DNA of 50,770 nt from Flavobacteriales bacterium (GCA_002683345.1 NYSX01000068.1:1-50770), one strand, 5' to 3'. Shown: positions 1-12,507, counted from the stretch's first letter. Notes: generated by a model from the sequence alone, not told the origin. Translations and numbers: made by a program.

Positions 1-245
1 AACCATGCCTCGTCTGAATCGCCGGTGCGCCAACTGGCCACCCCGAGTAGTACATCGCCGGCCCCAAAAGCTCCCCAAGAACGTTGCTGGGTCAATCGGG
101 CGCCCCAATCGTCGTCGTCAAACGCCGCCCAAGCTTGCCGTTGTTCGCGGCTGTAGTGCGTGGCGTGCATGATGCTTTCTCGGCACAAGACCAAGGAGGC
201 CTCCATGTTCTCGTCTCGGAGGGATCGAACCTTGAGGTCACTCAC
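1..245 (-). CDS. GNAT-family N-acetyltransferase, partial (runs off left edge)
   Basis: Not in the ORF track. Minus-strand reading from GTG at 245: VSDLKVRSLRDENMEASLVLCRESIMHATHYSREQRQAWAAFDDDDWGARLTQQRSWGAFGAGDVLLGVASWR. GNAT-like N-terminus (HY..EQ..AWA). Overlaps the permease stop by 8 nt. Confidence 0.65.
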   Translation of the reverse strand, partial: MSDLKVRSLRDENMEASLVLCRESIMHATHYSREQRQAWAAFDDDDWGARLTQQRSWGAFGAGDVLLGVASWRTGDSDEAW

Positions 246-1482
246 GGCCAAGGGCGACGATGGGGTCGAGTTTGGAGGCAAGCTGGGCGGGGTAGTAGCC
301 CGAGGCCAAACTGGTCAGAAAACACAGGATGACCCCCAAGGTCACCCATCCCCACGGGACCACGAAGGGCGTTTCGAAATAGGAGGCAATGAGGTTGCCT
401 ACCGCGAGGCCCAATCCAATCCCGACAACCCCTCCCAGTTGACCAATGACCATGACTTCCACCAGGAATTGCATGCGGATGGCCTGGCTCGACGCACCGA
501 GGCTCTTGCGTGTCCCAATTTCCCGGGTGCGCTCGCTTACGGAGATCAGCATGATGTTCATGAGGCCAATGCCCGCGCCAAGCAGGGTGATGAGGCCGAT
601 GAACACCGCGGCCAAGGTGATGCCATCGGTGGCCTCAAGCAGGGTGTCCACCAGCCGGTTGCTCTGGCGGATGCGAAAGGTGTTGGGGTCTCCCGGGGCA
701 TCGCCACGTACCATGCGCATCCATCCTGTGGCGGCATCCACCGCCTCCGGCAGGTCCTCTGCCTGGTCGACGGTGCAGGTCAAGTTGTAGCTCCTGCCTT
801 CGTCGGAGTACTGGCGACGCACGCCGAGCAAGGGCATGAGGATTTGGTTGTCTTGGGACATCCCAAACGTCGTCCCCCGCGCCTCCAACACACCGGCAAT
901 GGTGTACCGTTGCGCACCCACCAACACATGTTGTCCCACGGGATCTTCCCACGACTCAAACACGCGGTCCACCACGGACTGGCCCAAGAGCACTACGGCA
1001 TGGCCGTTGTCAATTTCGGCGGGAGTGAAGTTGCGGCCCTGCGCAATGCCAAGACCACTGACCGGCAGGTACAATTCATCCACGCCCTGCACCGTCACGT
1101 TGGGATCGGTGCGCAGGCTGCCGCGGGTGACTGTGGCTATGCTTGTGCCAAACACCGAGATGGCGACGTCAAAATCGGCCTCGGATTCGCGCTTGAACCG
1201 CATGGCTTCCCGGTAATCAATGGGCGGGCTTGGCATGGTGCGGCGGCCGTTGAACATGCCTCCGCTGCGCATTTGGTCGATGGAAAAGCTTTGGGTACCG
1301 AGCGAGGAAAACTCCTGTCTCACGTTGGCCTTCAGCGATTCGGTGGCCGTCACCATGGCAATGAGGGCCATGATGCCGATGCCAATGATTCCGATCGTCA
1401 AAGACGTGCGCAACACTTGGCCTCGGATGGACCGCAAGGCCACCGAAACCATGTCTCGCCACAACGTCGACGTGGATGCCAT
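238..1482 (-). CDS. ABC transporter permease, MacB/FtsX-like
   Basis: 414 aa; N-terminal TM, periplasmic MacB_PCD-like region, C-terminal FtsX TMs (SVSERTREIGTRKSLGAS). Confidence 0.9.
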   Translation of the reverse strand: MASTSTLWRDMVSVALRSIRGQVLRTSLTIGIIGIGIMALIAMVTATESLKANVRQEFSSLGTQSFSIDQMRSGGMFNGRRTMPSPPIDYREAMRFKRESEADFDVAISVFGTSIATVTRGSLRTDPNVTVQGVDELYLPVSGLGIAQGRNFTPAEIDNGHAVVLLGQSVVDRVFESWEDPVGQHVLVGAQRYTIAGVLEARGTTFGMSQDNQILMPLLGVRRQYSDEGRSYNLTCTVDQAEDLPEAVDAATGWMRMVRGDAPGDPNTFRIRQSNRLVDTLLEATDGITLAAVFIGLITLLGAGIGLMNIMLISVSERTREIGTRKSLGASSQAIRMQFLVEVMVIGQLGGVVGIGLGLAVGNLIASYFETPFVVPWGWVTLGVILCFLTSLASGYYPAQLASKLDPIVALGRE

Positions 1483-1508
1483 GGCTGAAAGTTAGGGCTG
1501 TCCCGTGC

Positions 1509-4313
<2,805 letters not shown>

Positions 4314-4432
4314 CTTCTTCTGTTGGAATACGAGGTCTCGGCGGTGTTGGGCCGAATGCGAAAATAAGCAATTCGAACAGGTCGTGTCCTTGGAAAGCGG
4401 ATTGGGGGGGTGAATTGACGGAAATTTGGAAC

Positions 4433-5161
4433 ATGACTCCTCCCGGTGCTGTGTCTTGGATGACGGGTGAACGCCAAATGTGGCTGTTGCCCCAAAAAGC
4501 CATCTGGTGGCCGTCCCAGTCGTTGCTCATGGTGAGCGACCTGCACCTCGCCAAAGCGGAGCACTTCCGTTCCAAGGGGTTGGCCGTGCCGCCCACCGTG
4601 GATTTTCAAACCTTGGGGGTCTTGACCTCGCTCCTCAACGATCTCCGGCCCGCGCAGTTGGTGATTCTTGGGGACTTGTTTCACAGCGCACCCAATCGCG
4701 CTTGGCAAGAGTTTGCAGCATGGCTTTCCGACGAGTTTGACAACGGGCTGCAGGACGCCATTTTGGTAAGGGGCAACCACGATCGAGCCCACGACGCGAC
4801 GTACGAAGACATGGGGCTGGTGGTGGTGGATTCATGGACGAATCACGGCGTGGTGTTGACCCACGAGCCCGACGACGAAATCCCCAAGGGAACGGCCATT
4901 CACTTGTGCGGCCACATTCACCCCGCGGTGCGCCTTCGGGGTGCCGGTCGTCAGAGCGTGGTGGTGCCGTGTTTTGTCCAAACCAGCACAGGATGTGAAG
5001 CCGGATTCCGACTCACGTTGCCCGCCTTTGGGGCCTTCACAGGGACGCACCTCGTCGAGCCCAAACGCGGAGTCGAGGCGTACCTGATTTCAGAATCGAG
5101 TGTGATGGGCCCCGTTCGGGCCACGCCGCATGCCGGGTTCAGTCGGCGAGGTCGAAGGTGA
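4433..5161 (+). CDS. pdeM: Metallophosphoesterase, PdeM-like (ligase-associated DNA damage response endonuclease)
   Basis: SDLHLAKAEHFRSKGLAVP, LGDLFHS, VRGNHD, LCGHIHP motifs. ORF track start 4415 is TTG; ATG at 4433 preferred. Confidence 0.85.
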   Translation: MTPPGAVSWMTGERQMWLLPQKAIWWPSQSLLMVSDLHLAKAEHFRSKGLAVPPTVDFQTLGVLTSLLNDLRPAQLVILGDLFHSAPNRAWQEFAAWLSDEFDNGLQDAILVRGNHDRAHDATYEDMGLVVVDSWTNHGVVLTHEPDDEIPKGTAIHLCGHIHPAVRLRGAGRQSVVVPCFVQTSTGCEAGFRLTLPAFGAFTGTHLVEPKRGVEAYLISESSVMGPVRATPHAGFSRRGRR

Positions 5162-5651
5162 TTTCGCCGGTGGCGTCAATCGTGTTGTTGCCACGGGTGG
5201 CCGACACGTTGGTCATCGTCATCACGTGGGCGTCGTCACTCACGGCGATGGACAACGAGGCCCCTGACATCGTCCAATCGACACCCAGTCCAGGAGACTC
5301 CACCTGCTGAACGGTCATTGCGTCGTCACCGGCCGGGAGGTTGAGCGTGGTGTTGGCGCCGTCGAGCGAAGTGGTCAAGGTGAACACCACGTCGCGAGGT
5401 TCGTCGCGCGCTTCGATTTCGGCCAGCGTCCGGACGTCCGCCACGATGTGGTAACGGTAGGTCTCGCTGTCAAGCTGCTCCACCTCGGCCATGCGCATGC
5501 CCAAATCCCGTCCGTCCCAAACCACATACCCGCAATCGCAATCGAACGATTCCCCGTCGTACGAATCGTATTTGGTGCATCCGGAAAGCAAGGTTCCCAG
5601 CAACATCAAAGCACCGAGTGTGGCGAAGGCCGAAGGGCGTGAAAAAATCAT
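5139..5651 (-). CDS. Hypothetical lipoprotein
   Basis: MIFSRPSAFATLGALMLLGTLLSGCTKYDSYDGES: lipobox LLSGC. Track start (5774) is too far upstream. Confidence 0.75.
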   Translation of the reverse strand: MIFSRPSAFATLGALMLLGTLLSGCTKYDSYDGESFDCDCGYVVWDGRDLGMRMAEVEQLDSETYRYHIVADVRTLAEIEARDEPRDVVFTLTTSLDGANTTLNLPAGDDAMTVQQVESPGLGVDWTMSGASLSIAVSDDAHVMTMTNVSATRGNNTIDATGEITFDLAD

Positions 5652-5689
5652 GTCAGCAGTGTTTTCAGGTCTAAAGATACAGCGCAGGG

Positions 5690-7354
5690 TCAACGTCCGG
5701 GCAGGGGAGCGTTCCAGCGATACAAGAGGTGCGGTCGGGCGGCCTCGTAGAACGCCGCGTGCTGTTCCGCCCACGTGGCCTCCAACTCAGTCAATGGTGT
5801 CCCCGCTTCCAGGGCCAATCGCAGGGCATCCGTGCCCGCGAGTTTGTCAAAAAAGGAAGGAGAAGTGATGAACCCGTCCAACGACCCCTTTTGCGACACC
5901 CATTGCCGGGCCCACCTCTCGAGCGGTTCCAGGGTGAATCCCGGTCGGGGATGGCCATGCGCGGCCAACGATTCGATGCGCCACGTGGTGGCGAGTTGTC
6001 CCAGGTGCTGACCCAGGCATGGGGCGTTTTCGTGTTTGGGATGGGGCGCCGCCCCGGGGGTGGAGACCGGGGTGAATGCAAAGGAGCCCAGTCCCATGTT
6101 CGGATGCCCGAGGCTCTCAAAAGGGTGCTCCGTTCCTCGGCCCACGCTGACCACCGTCGGTTCAAACAGGCACAGCGACGGGTACAAGTCGATCGAGGTC
6201 GCCGAGGGGAGATTGGGGCTGGGGCGAATGGTCAATTGAAAGTTGGTGCCGTGGCTCCAACCCTGGCAGGTCACGACCCGAGGCTGCCAAGACTCGGGAA
6301 CCTCAACCCAACCTTCGGCGCACCCCATCAAAGCCGCTTCCCCTAAGGTCAAGCCGTGCACCATGGGTGTGGGGATGTAGCCCACAAACGATTTGAAGGC
6401 CGGGTCGAGCATGGGGCCCTGCATGTGATGTCCATGCGGGTTGGGGCGGTCGAGGACCACGAGCGCGATGTCGGCCTCTGCGCACGCCTCCATGACCAAC
6501 ATCAAGGAGCTGATGTACGTGTAGAAACGGGCGCCGACGTCTTGGATGTCAAACACCACGATATCAATGTCTGCAAGCTGTTCAGGCTGCGGCTTGCGGT
6601 GCTTGCCATGCAAAGAGTAGACGGGGAGCCCTGTGGCCGCATCGGTGCCGTCGAGGATGTCAGCCCCGTTCGCCGCTTCACCGCGAAACCCGTGTTCGGG
6701 GGCAAACACATGACGGATGTCGATTCCTCGGGCGATGAGGGTGTCCACGAGGTGGACGTCGCCGACCACGCTGGTGTGGTTGCCGACCACGGCGACGCGC
6801 TTGGAGTGGAGCCAAGACAGGTAGACGTCCATTTGGGCGTTGCCGAGCACGATGTCTTGGCCGTGCGCTCCGGGAATCGCCAAGCAGAGAAGAAGCAAAG
6901 CCAAGCCCAGTTCGTTCATGAGTTTGAGGATGCGCTTGGCGATGGTGGCGTCGGTTTTGGCCGAGGCGATCTGATGGATGGCGTTTCTGCGCTTGCCAGG
7001 CAGCATGGCGTCAAAACGCTGCAACAACTCCGGATCGTCGTCCAGCATCTCCTGCAAGTCGGGCGGAACGGCCATGCCGTATTTGCTGTCGTCCACGCGA
7101 AAGTCGACGTGAACCCACCCGCCAAGCGCGGTTTGGGCTTGCTTCAACTTCTCTTTGGAGACCATCACAAACCAGCGGCCGTCGCCCGTGCCCAGGAGGC
7201 CACAATGCCAGGTCACCCCGTCGTTGACCGTGATGACAAAGCGCTTGGCCCCTTGGCCTCGAATCTCGCCGGCCAGCGCCTCGGGCAAGGCGAGAAAGTG
7301 CATGTGGCCCTCGCCTTCAAAGCGTTCGATTTGTGCGGAAAAGCTCCAGTTCAT
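5690..7354 (-). CDS. DUF1905/YdeI(OmdA)-like domain fused in frame to NamZ-like DUF1343 exo-beta-N-acetylmuramidase; may be two genes (NamZ alone 5690..6919)
   Basis: One uninterrupted frame: MNWSFSAQIERFEGEGHMHFLALP...IHQIASAKTDATIAKRILKL then MNELGLALLLLCLAIPGAHGQ (signal peptide) and a DUF1343 body (VVGNHTSVV, FAPEHGFRG, FDIQDVGARFYTYISS, VLDRPNPHG). Confidence 0.8.
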   Translation of the reverse strand: MNWSFSAQIERFEGEGHMHFLALPEALAGEIRGQGAKRFVITVNDGVTWHCGLLGTGDGRWFVMVSKEKLKQAQTALGGWVHVDFRVDDSKYGMAVPPDLQEMLDDDPELLQRFDAMLPGKRRNAIHQIASAKTDATIAKRILKLMNELGLALLLLCLAIPGAHGQDIVLGNAQMDVYLSWLHSKRVAVVGNHTSVVGDVHLVDTLIARGIDIRHVFAPEHGFRGEAANGADILDGTDAATGLPVYSLHGKHRKPQPEQLADIDIVVFDIQDVGARFYTYISSLMLVMEACAEADIALVVLDRPNPHGHHMQGPMLDPAFKSFVGYIPTPMVHGLTLGEAALMGCAEGWVEVPESWQPRVVTCQGWSHGTNFQLTIRPSPNLPSATSIDLYPSLCLFEPTVVSVGRGTEHPFESLGHPNMGLGSFAFTPVSTPGAAPHPKHENAPCLGQHLGQLATTWRIESLAAHGHPRPGFTLEPLERWARQWVSQKGSLDGFITSPSFFDKLAGTDALRLALEAGTPLTELEATWAEQHAAFYEAARPHLLYRWNAPLPGR

Positions 7355-7359
7355 GGCGG

Positions 7360-8835
7360 TCAGTTCATTCTCAACGTCAGGGCAGGGCGAATTCGCGTGG
7401 ACCACAGTGCGGGCAGCACCATGGCGACCACGCAGAGCCCAAAGGCCACCACCTCCATGGTCACCAATCCAGGCGCATCCACCAAGATGGGGACGGCATT
7501 GACGTAGTACGCTGCGGGGTCCAGGGGCACAACTTTCCACGTGGCTTGGACCCACACGAGGCCCAATCCCACGAGGTTGCCCCAGGCGAATCCTTGACCC
7601 AAAATGCGCGCCGCGTGCCACAAGAACGCCTGGACCACGGCACCGTCACTCATGCCGAGGGCCTTGAGCAAGCCCACTTGGCTGCGTCGTTCCAAGATGA
7701 TGATGAGCAACGCACTGGTCATGTTGATGATGGAGATCAGAACCATCAAGCCCACAATCACATCCACATTCAAATCGAGCATGCCCAGCCAGCTGAACAT
7801 CTCCGGGTGCTGTTGGTCCACGCGCGCCGCCTGCCAATGGTAGGGGATGTGCTGGAACAGCTGCTCCTGAAGCCGGGGCATGTCGTCGAGGTTTTGGGCC
7901 CAAACGTCGTATCCGTCCACGACCTTGTGGTGGGTTCCTTCGGAGATGTTGGCCACCCATCCGTCCTCGCCATGGGACAAACGCACGGTGTCGGTCAAGG
8001 CGCCGGTGCCCACCAGCCAGAGGGGTTCTGCGTCGAGCGGCATGTTTTGCAGTGAAAGGGTCCGACGCCCTTGCCCGGCAACACCTTCGGGAAGCTGGTC
8101 CCATCGGCCGGTCCATGCGGCACCCCGCTCGTCACGGCCAAAGGCTTGTCCAACCGCCCGCACGCCGGTAGGGGTGGGTTCCAAGGTGATTTGGCCTTCT
8201 GCGCCTCGCCGGGCAGCGTCTTGAAGCACCCGGGCCGGAATCCACACGTGCCGTTGGTCAAACTCGAGCAGGCCCGTTTCGTAAATGCCGCACACCCGCA
8301 TGGGGCGGGGCCGAATGTCGTCGGGCCCCACCACCACATAGAGGGTCAGCCGGGATGCGGTGTCCAATTCCAGTTTTTGGGCCAGCGGTGCGCCAATCAA
8401 CACCTCCTTGGTGCTGCCCTCTGCAGGCAGCTGACCTCGAAGAAGACCTGTGGTGATGCGGGTCACTTGGGAGGTGGAGTCCAACCCGCGGATGACCACC
8501 CCTTGCAACGCCTCGGTGGTTTCCACCATGCCTGCCCGCTCGTGGCGCAAGGCGACGTGGGCCACATCTTCGACCTGAAGGAGGGTGTCGAGCATGCCCG
8601 CGCTCCACACGAGTCCCCGTGCACCGGGGTCGCTGGGCGCGACCTGGACGTGGCTGTCGAAGCCGACCACCAGGCTTTTGACTTCATGTTGGAAGCCCTG
8701 CACGACGGCAGAGGCCAAAATCATCAAGGCCACCCCCAACGTGACGCCCGAAGTGGCGATGCGCACCACCGGCCGGGAGTTCAATTCCCGGTTGCTGCGC
8801 GCCATGCGCTTGGCGATCAACCTTTCCACGTTCAC
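7360..8835 (-). CDS. FtsX-like ABC transporter permease (LolC/LolE family)
   Basis: 491 aa, GTG start; RIATSGVTLGVALMILASAVVQGFQHEV and C-terminal ILERRSQVGLLKALGMS. Confidence 0.88.
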   Translation of the reverse strand: MNVERLIAKRMARSNRELNSRPVVRIATSGVTLGVALMILASAVVQGFQHEVKSLVVGFDSHVQVAPSDPGARGLVWSAGMLDTLLQVEDVAHVALRHERAGMVETTEALQGVVIRGLDSTSQVTRITTGLLRGQLPAEGSTKEVLIGAPLAQKLELDTASRLTLYVVVGPDDIRPRPMRVCGIYETGLLEFDQRHVWIPARVLQDAARRGAEGQITLEPTPTGVRAVGQAFGRDERGAAWTGRWDQLPEGVAGQGRRTLSLQNMPLDAEPLWLVGTGALTDTVRLSHGEDGWVANISEGTHHKVVDGYDVWAQNLDDMPRLQEQLFQHIPYHWQAARVDQQHPEMFSWLGMLDLNVDVIVGLMVLISIINMTSALLIIILERRSQVGLLKALGMSDGAVVQAFLWHAARILGQGFAWGNLVGLGLVWVQATWKVVPLDPAAYYVNAVPILVDAPGLVTMEVVAFGLCVVAMVLPALWSTRIRPALTLRMN

Positions 8836-8884
8836 AGCCTGAAAGGTAAGGGGTGGAAAGGGTGGTGTGCGTGATGGGAGGCGC

Positions 8885-8892
8885 TACTTTTG
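8885..8892 (+). promoter_or_regulatory. -7 box TACTTTTG, 5 nt before the cysteine synthase ATG
   Basis: TACTTTTG-gacgc-ATG; matches Bacteroidota TAnnTTTG. Confidence 0.65.
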
Positions 8893-8897
8893 GACGC

Positions 8898-9878
8898 ATG
8901 AACGTGCACGACAACATCCTTGGAACCATTGGAAACACTCCGATGGTTCGGTTGAACGCCATTGCGGAGGAATTTCCCTGTCCGATTTGGGCCAAAGTGG
9001 AGTACTTCAACCCCGGCCACAGTGTGAAAGACCGCATGGCGTTGTCCATGATTGAGGCGGCCGAGGCGAGTGGCAAACTCAAACCCGGCGGGACAGTCAT
9101 CGAGTGCACCTCTGGCAACACCGGCATGGGCCTCGCGCTGGCATGCATCGTCAAAGGCTACAAGCTCATTTGCACCACCAACTGCAAGCAGAGCAAGGAG
9201 AAGGTCGATGTCCTGCGCGCGATGGGGGCGGAGGTGCATGTTTGTCCCACGGCTGTGGCGCCAGACCACCCGGACAGCTACTACAGCGTGGCGGAGAAAC
9301 TGCACAAGGAGATCCCCAACAGCGTGTGGTGCAACCAATACGACAACCTTGCCAACCGCGAGGCGCATTATCGTTCAACGGGCCCTGAGATTTGGAAGCA
9401 GACAGAGGGCAAAATCACGCACTTCGTGGTCGGCGTCGGCACCGGCGGTACGATCAGCGGCACTGCCAAGTACCTCAAGGAACAGAACCCGGACATCCAG
9501 ATTTGGGGCATCGACTCTTACGGTTCCGTGTTCAAGAAGTACCACGAAACTGGAGAGTTTGACGAAAACGAAATTTACTCGTACATCACCGAGGGCATTG
9601 GCGAAGACATCCTTCCAGCCAACGTCGATTTCAGCCTCATTGACCACTTTGAAAAGGTCACAGACGAGGCGGGCGCACACGCCGCACGCGAGCTGGCCAA
9701 GAAGGAAGGGCTGTTGATCGGATACAGCTGCGGCAGCGCGTTCCAAGGGTTGCGCCAATTGAAGGACCGCCTCAAGCCGACCGATGTGCCCGTCGTGCTC
9801 TTCCACGACCATGGCTCGCGCTACACGGCCAAGGTCTACAACGACGATTGGATGCGCGAGCAGGGCTGGCTCAAGTAA
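8898..9878 (+). CDS. PLP-dependent cysteine synthase family protein
   Basis: GNTPMVRLN, SVKDRMALSMIE, ECTSGNTGMGLA, GVGTGGTISG, GYSCGSAF. Confidence 0.93.
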   Translation: MNVHDNILGTIGNTPMVRLNAIAEEFPCPIWAKVEYFNPGHSVKDRMALSMIEAAEASGKLKPGGTVIECTSGNTGMGLALACIVKGYKLICTTNCKQSKEKVDVLRAMGAEVHVCPTAVAPDHPDSYYSVAEKLHKEIPNSVWCNQYDNLANREAHYRSTGPEIWKQTEGKITHFVVGVGTGGTISGTAKYLKEQNPDIQIWGIDSYGSVFKKYHETGEFDENEIYSYITEGIGEDILPANVDFSLIDHFEKVTDEAGAHAARELAKKEGLLIGYSCGSAFQGLRQLKDRLKPTDVPVVLFHDHGSRYTAKVYNDDWMREQGWLK

Positions 9879-9908
9879 GCCTCCTGCCCCAGACTTGCTT
9901 CAAGCAAG

Positions 9909-10652
9909 TCAGTCCCTGAAGTCCAAATTGTGGCGCACGCCCACGAGCAACACGTGGTTGCGCTCGGCGGCCAAGCCGCTTCCTTTCCACAGGACCTGCT
10001 GCAGGTACCCGAGTTGCAAGGCCGTGCCGCCTTCGAGCTTGTGGTTCAACGCCACGGAAAGGCGGTTTTGCTGAAGCAAGTTGAGCACGGGGTTTTCCAG
10101 CGACCGCAAACCGATGAAGGCTTCTTCGTAAGCACTCACAGACCACGCGGGGTGGTTGGGGATGGGCCAAGTGACCTGCACAAAGTACCGGGCACGGTGC
10201 TGCCATGCGCTGCCTGATTCCCGCATCATGAGCCGCTGTTCGAGGCGGTAGCGGTGCATCCACTTGAGTGCCCCGGTTTGGGAATTCGTGATGAGCTGCT
10301 GCCAAATGCGGTGCTCGTCGAAGGTCTCTCCAATGGGTTGCTCGCCGTAGGGGAAGCTTCGGATCCATCCATAACCCCCAGTGATCACGTATTGGTCGTC
10401 ACGGTGCCAATCGAGGCCCACGCGCAACAGCGATTGCTGCCAATCGGCGCCAAAGCCCGTCCGACGGAACTGGTACTCCGTGTGCAATCCGAGGTCGTCG
10501 GTCAACCTATGGTTGCCAAACAGCATGTACCACGACATCTGCTGGTCCACCACGTCTCTCATGTCGTCCTGCGCCTGAACGGCAGAGCCCGCAAGAATGA
10601 GACCAAGGGTGGCGAAGACCCAACGAGGGAAAGAGCGCTTTTTCAGAATCAT
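9909..10652 (-). CDS. DUF2490 domain-containing protein
   Basis: Signal peptide then WYMLFGNHRLTDDLGLHTEYQFRR...HRYRLEQRLM...RNHVLLVGVRHNLDFRD. Confidence 0.85.
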   Translation of the reverse strand: MILKKRSFPRWVFATLGLILAGSAVQAQDDMRDVVDQQMSWYMLFGNHRLTDDLGLHTEYQFRRTGFGADWQQSLLRVGLDWHRDDQYVITGGYGWIRSFPYGEQPIGETFDEHRIWQQLITNSQTGALKWMHRYRLEQRLMMRESGSAWQHRARYFVQVTWPIPNHPAWSVSAYEEAFIGLRSLENPVLNLLQQNRLSVALNHKLEGGTALQLGYLQQVLWKGSGLAAERNHVLLVGVRHNLDFRD

Positions 10653-10743
10653 GCCCCGAAAATACGTGGCGCGCGATGCATGTGGGCGCAACCTTGGGCA
10701 CCGGACCATGTGACCCGGGGCCGTTCGCCTGTCCGGTCGCGGC

Positions 10744-11988
10744 TTATGCCTTGGCGAACTCCCGCACCGTCTTGGCGATGATTGCAATGCAGTCTTCAAG
10801 CTGCGCTGCTGTCATGACAAGGGGAGGGGCGAAGCGAATGATGTTGCCGTGGGTGGGCTTGGCGAGCAATCCGTTGTCCTTCAGCGCCACGCACAAATCC
10901 CATGCCGTGCTGCTGTCTGGCTTATCGTTGATGACAATCGCGTTCAACAGTCCTTTTCCGCGAACGGCGGACACAAGCTCGGTGGATTCAACGAGTTCCT
11001 GCATCGCTTCTCGAAATCTCATGCCGAGTTTGTTGGCGTTTGCCGCCAATTCCTCGTCGATGACCACTTCCAGTGCTGCTTGCGCAACGGCGCATGCCAG
11101 GGGGTTCCCTCCGAATGTTGAGCCGTGTTCCCCGGGTTTGAGGCACATCATGACTTCATTGTCTGCCAACACAGCCGAGACGGGGAACACACCGCCAGAA
11201 AGGGCTTTCCCCAAAACCAGCAAATCTGGGCGGGCGTCTTCGTAGTCGGTTGCAAGCAATCGCCCGGTGCGGGCAATGCCAGTCTGGACTTCATCTGCGA
11301 TGAACAACACATTGTATTTGGTACAAAGCCGTCGAACCCCAGCGAGATAACCTTCGTCCGGAACCACCACACCAGCCTCACCTTGGATGGGTTCGACCAT
11401 GAAGGCACAAACGTTGGGGTCTTTCAACTCGCGTTCCAATGCGTCCAAGTCGTTGTAGGGTATGAGATCGTATCCAGGCATGTAAGGCCCAAAATCCTTG
11501 TAGCTCAGTGGATCATCAGAACTTGAAATTGCGGCAAGCGTGCGACCCCAGAAATTGCCATGCGCAAACAAAATGCGGGCCTTGTTTTCCGGAATCCCTT
11601 TCTTCTGATATCCCCACTTTCGAGCAAGTTTGTTGGAAGTTTCACCACCTTCCACGCCGCTGTTCATGGGCAGGACCTTGTCATATCCGAACAGATCCGT
11701 CATGAATTTCTCAAAGGGCCCAAGGTTGCTGTTGCAAAAAGCCCTAGATGTCAGGGTCAGACGTTGGGATTGCCTTTGCAGCGCTCCCACAATATGGGGG
11801 TGGCAATGCCCTTGGTTTACGGCACTGTAGGCGCTCAGAAAGTCGAAGTATTTCTTGCCCTCTACATCCCACACATGCACGCCTTCACCGCGGTCAAGGA
11901 CAACGGGCAGAGGGTGGTAGTTGTGGGCGCCGTGGGCATCTTCGAGGGCCATCAAATCGGCCGAGCTGAGCGTAGCATTCGTATTCAT
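10744..11988 (-). CDS. rocD: Ornithine--oxo-acid transaminase
   Basis: 414 aa class III aminotransferase: [60 protein letters not shown]. Confidence 0.95.
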   Translation of the reverse strand: MNTNATLSSADLMALEDAHGAHNYHPLPVVLDRGEGVHVWDVEGKKYFDFLSAYSAVNQGHCHPHIVGALQRQSQRLTLTSRAFCNSNLGPFEKFMTDLFGYDKVLPMNSGVEGGETSNKLARKWGYQKKGIPENKARILFAHGNFWGRTLAAISSSDDPLSYKDFGPYMPGYDLIPYNDLDALERELKDPNVCAFMVEPIQGEAGVVVPDEGYLAGVRRLCTKYNVLFIADEVQTGIARTGRLLATDYEDARPDLLVLGKALSGGVFPVSAVLADNEVMMCLKPGEHGSTFGGNPLACAVAQAALEVVIDEELAANANKLGMRFREAMQELVESTELVSAVRGKGLLNAIVINDKPDSSTAWDLCVALKDNGLLAKPTHGNIIRFAPPLVMTAAQLEDCIAIIAKTVREFAKA

Positions 11989-11992
11989 GCCC

Positions 11993-12000
11993 CAAAAATA
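11993..12000 (-). promoter_or_regulatory. -7 box TATTTTTG, 4 nt before rocD ATG
   Basis: Minus strand TATTTTTG-gggc-ATG. Confidence 0.65.
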
Positions 12001-12045
12001 GGGCGGGACTTGGCCTCGCCCCGTCGACATCCGTGACTCTCGATG

Positions 12046-12053
12046 TACTTTTG
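12046..12053 (+). promoter_or_regulatory. -7 box TACTTTTG upstream of ndk
   Basis: Exact TAnnTTTG match 34 nt before ATG. Confidence 0.6.
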
Positions 12054-12087
12054 CACTCCAAAACCTCAGAAAACCAATCTTTTTCCC

Positions 12088-12507
12088 ATGGCGACCAACC
12101 GCACATTCACCATGATCAAGCCCGACGCAACGGGCGCTGGCAACACTGGCAAAATCATTGACCGCATCATCGGTGCTGGTTTCACCATCAAAGCGATGAA
12201 GTGGACCCAACTGAGCATGGACGATGCCGCTGCGTTCTACGCGGTGCACAAGGAGCGTCCTTTCTTCGGTGAACTCACCGAGTACATGACGTCTGCCCCC
12301 ATCGTGGCGGCCATCCTTGAAAAGGACAACGCCGTGGCGGACTTCCGCACCTTGATCGGCGCAACCAACCCCGCTGAAGCTGCTCCCGGTACCATCCGCG
12401 CAGACTTCGCAGAGAGCATCGCGGCCAACGCCGTGCACGGCTCAGACAGCGACGAAAACGCCGCCATCGAAGGTGCGTTCTTCTTCAGCACCCGCGAGCT
12501 CGCGTAA
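12088..12507 (+). CDS. ndk: Nucleoside-diphosphate kinase
   Basis: [29 protein letters not shown]. Confidence 0.97.
   Translation: MATNRTFTMIKPDATGAGNTGKIIDRIIGAGFTIKAMKWTQLSMDDAAAFYAVHKERPFFGELTEYMTSAPIVAAILEKDNAVADFRTLIGATNPAEAAPGTIRADFAESIAANAVHGSDSDENAAIEGAFFFSTRELA

Noticed and set aside
160-1488. 442-aa plus-strand ORF antisense to the MacB-like permease
   Set aside because: His/Gly/Gln-rich translation with no recognisable family. It is a codon-bias shadow of the true minus-strand gene in GC-rich DNA.
7355-7621. N-terminal extension of the YdeI-NamZ ORF up to 7621
   Set aside because: The extension overlaps the FtsX permease coding region in another frame; the natural start is MNWSFSAQ at 7354.
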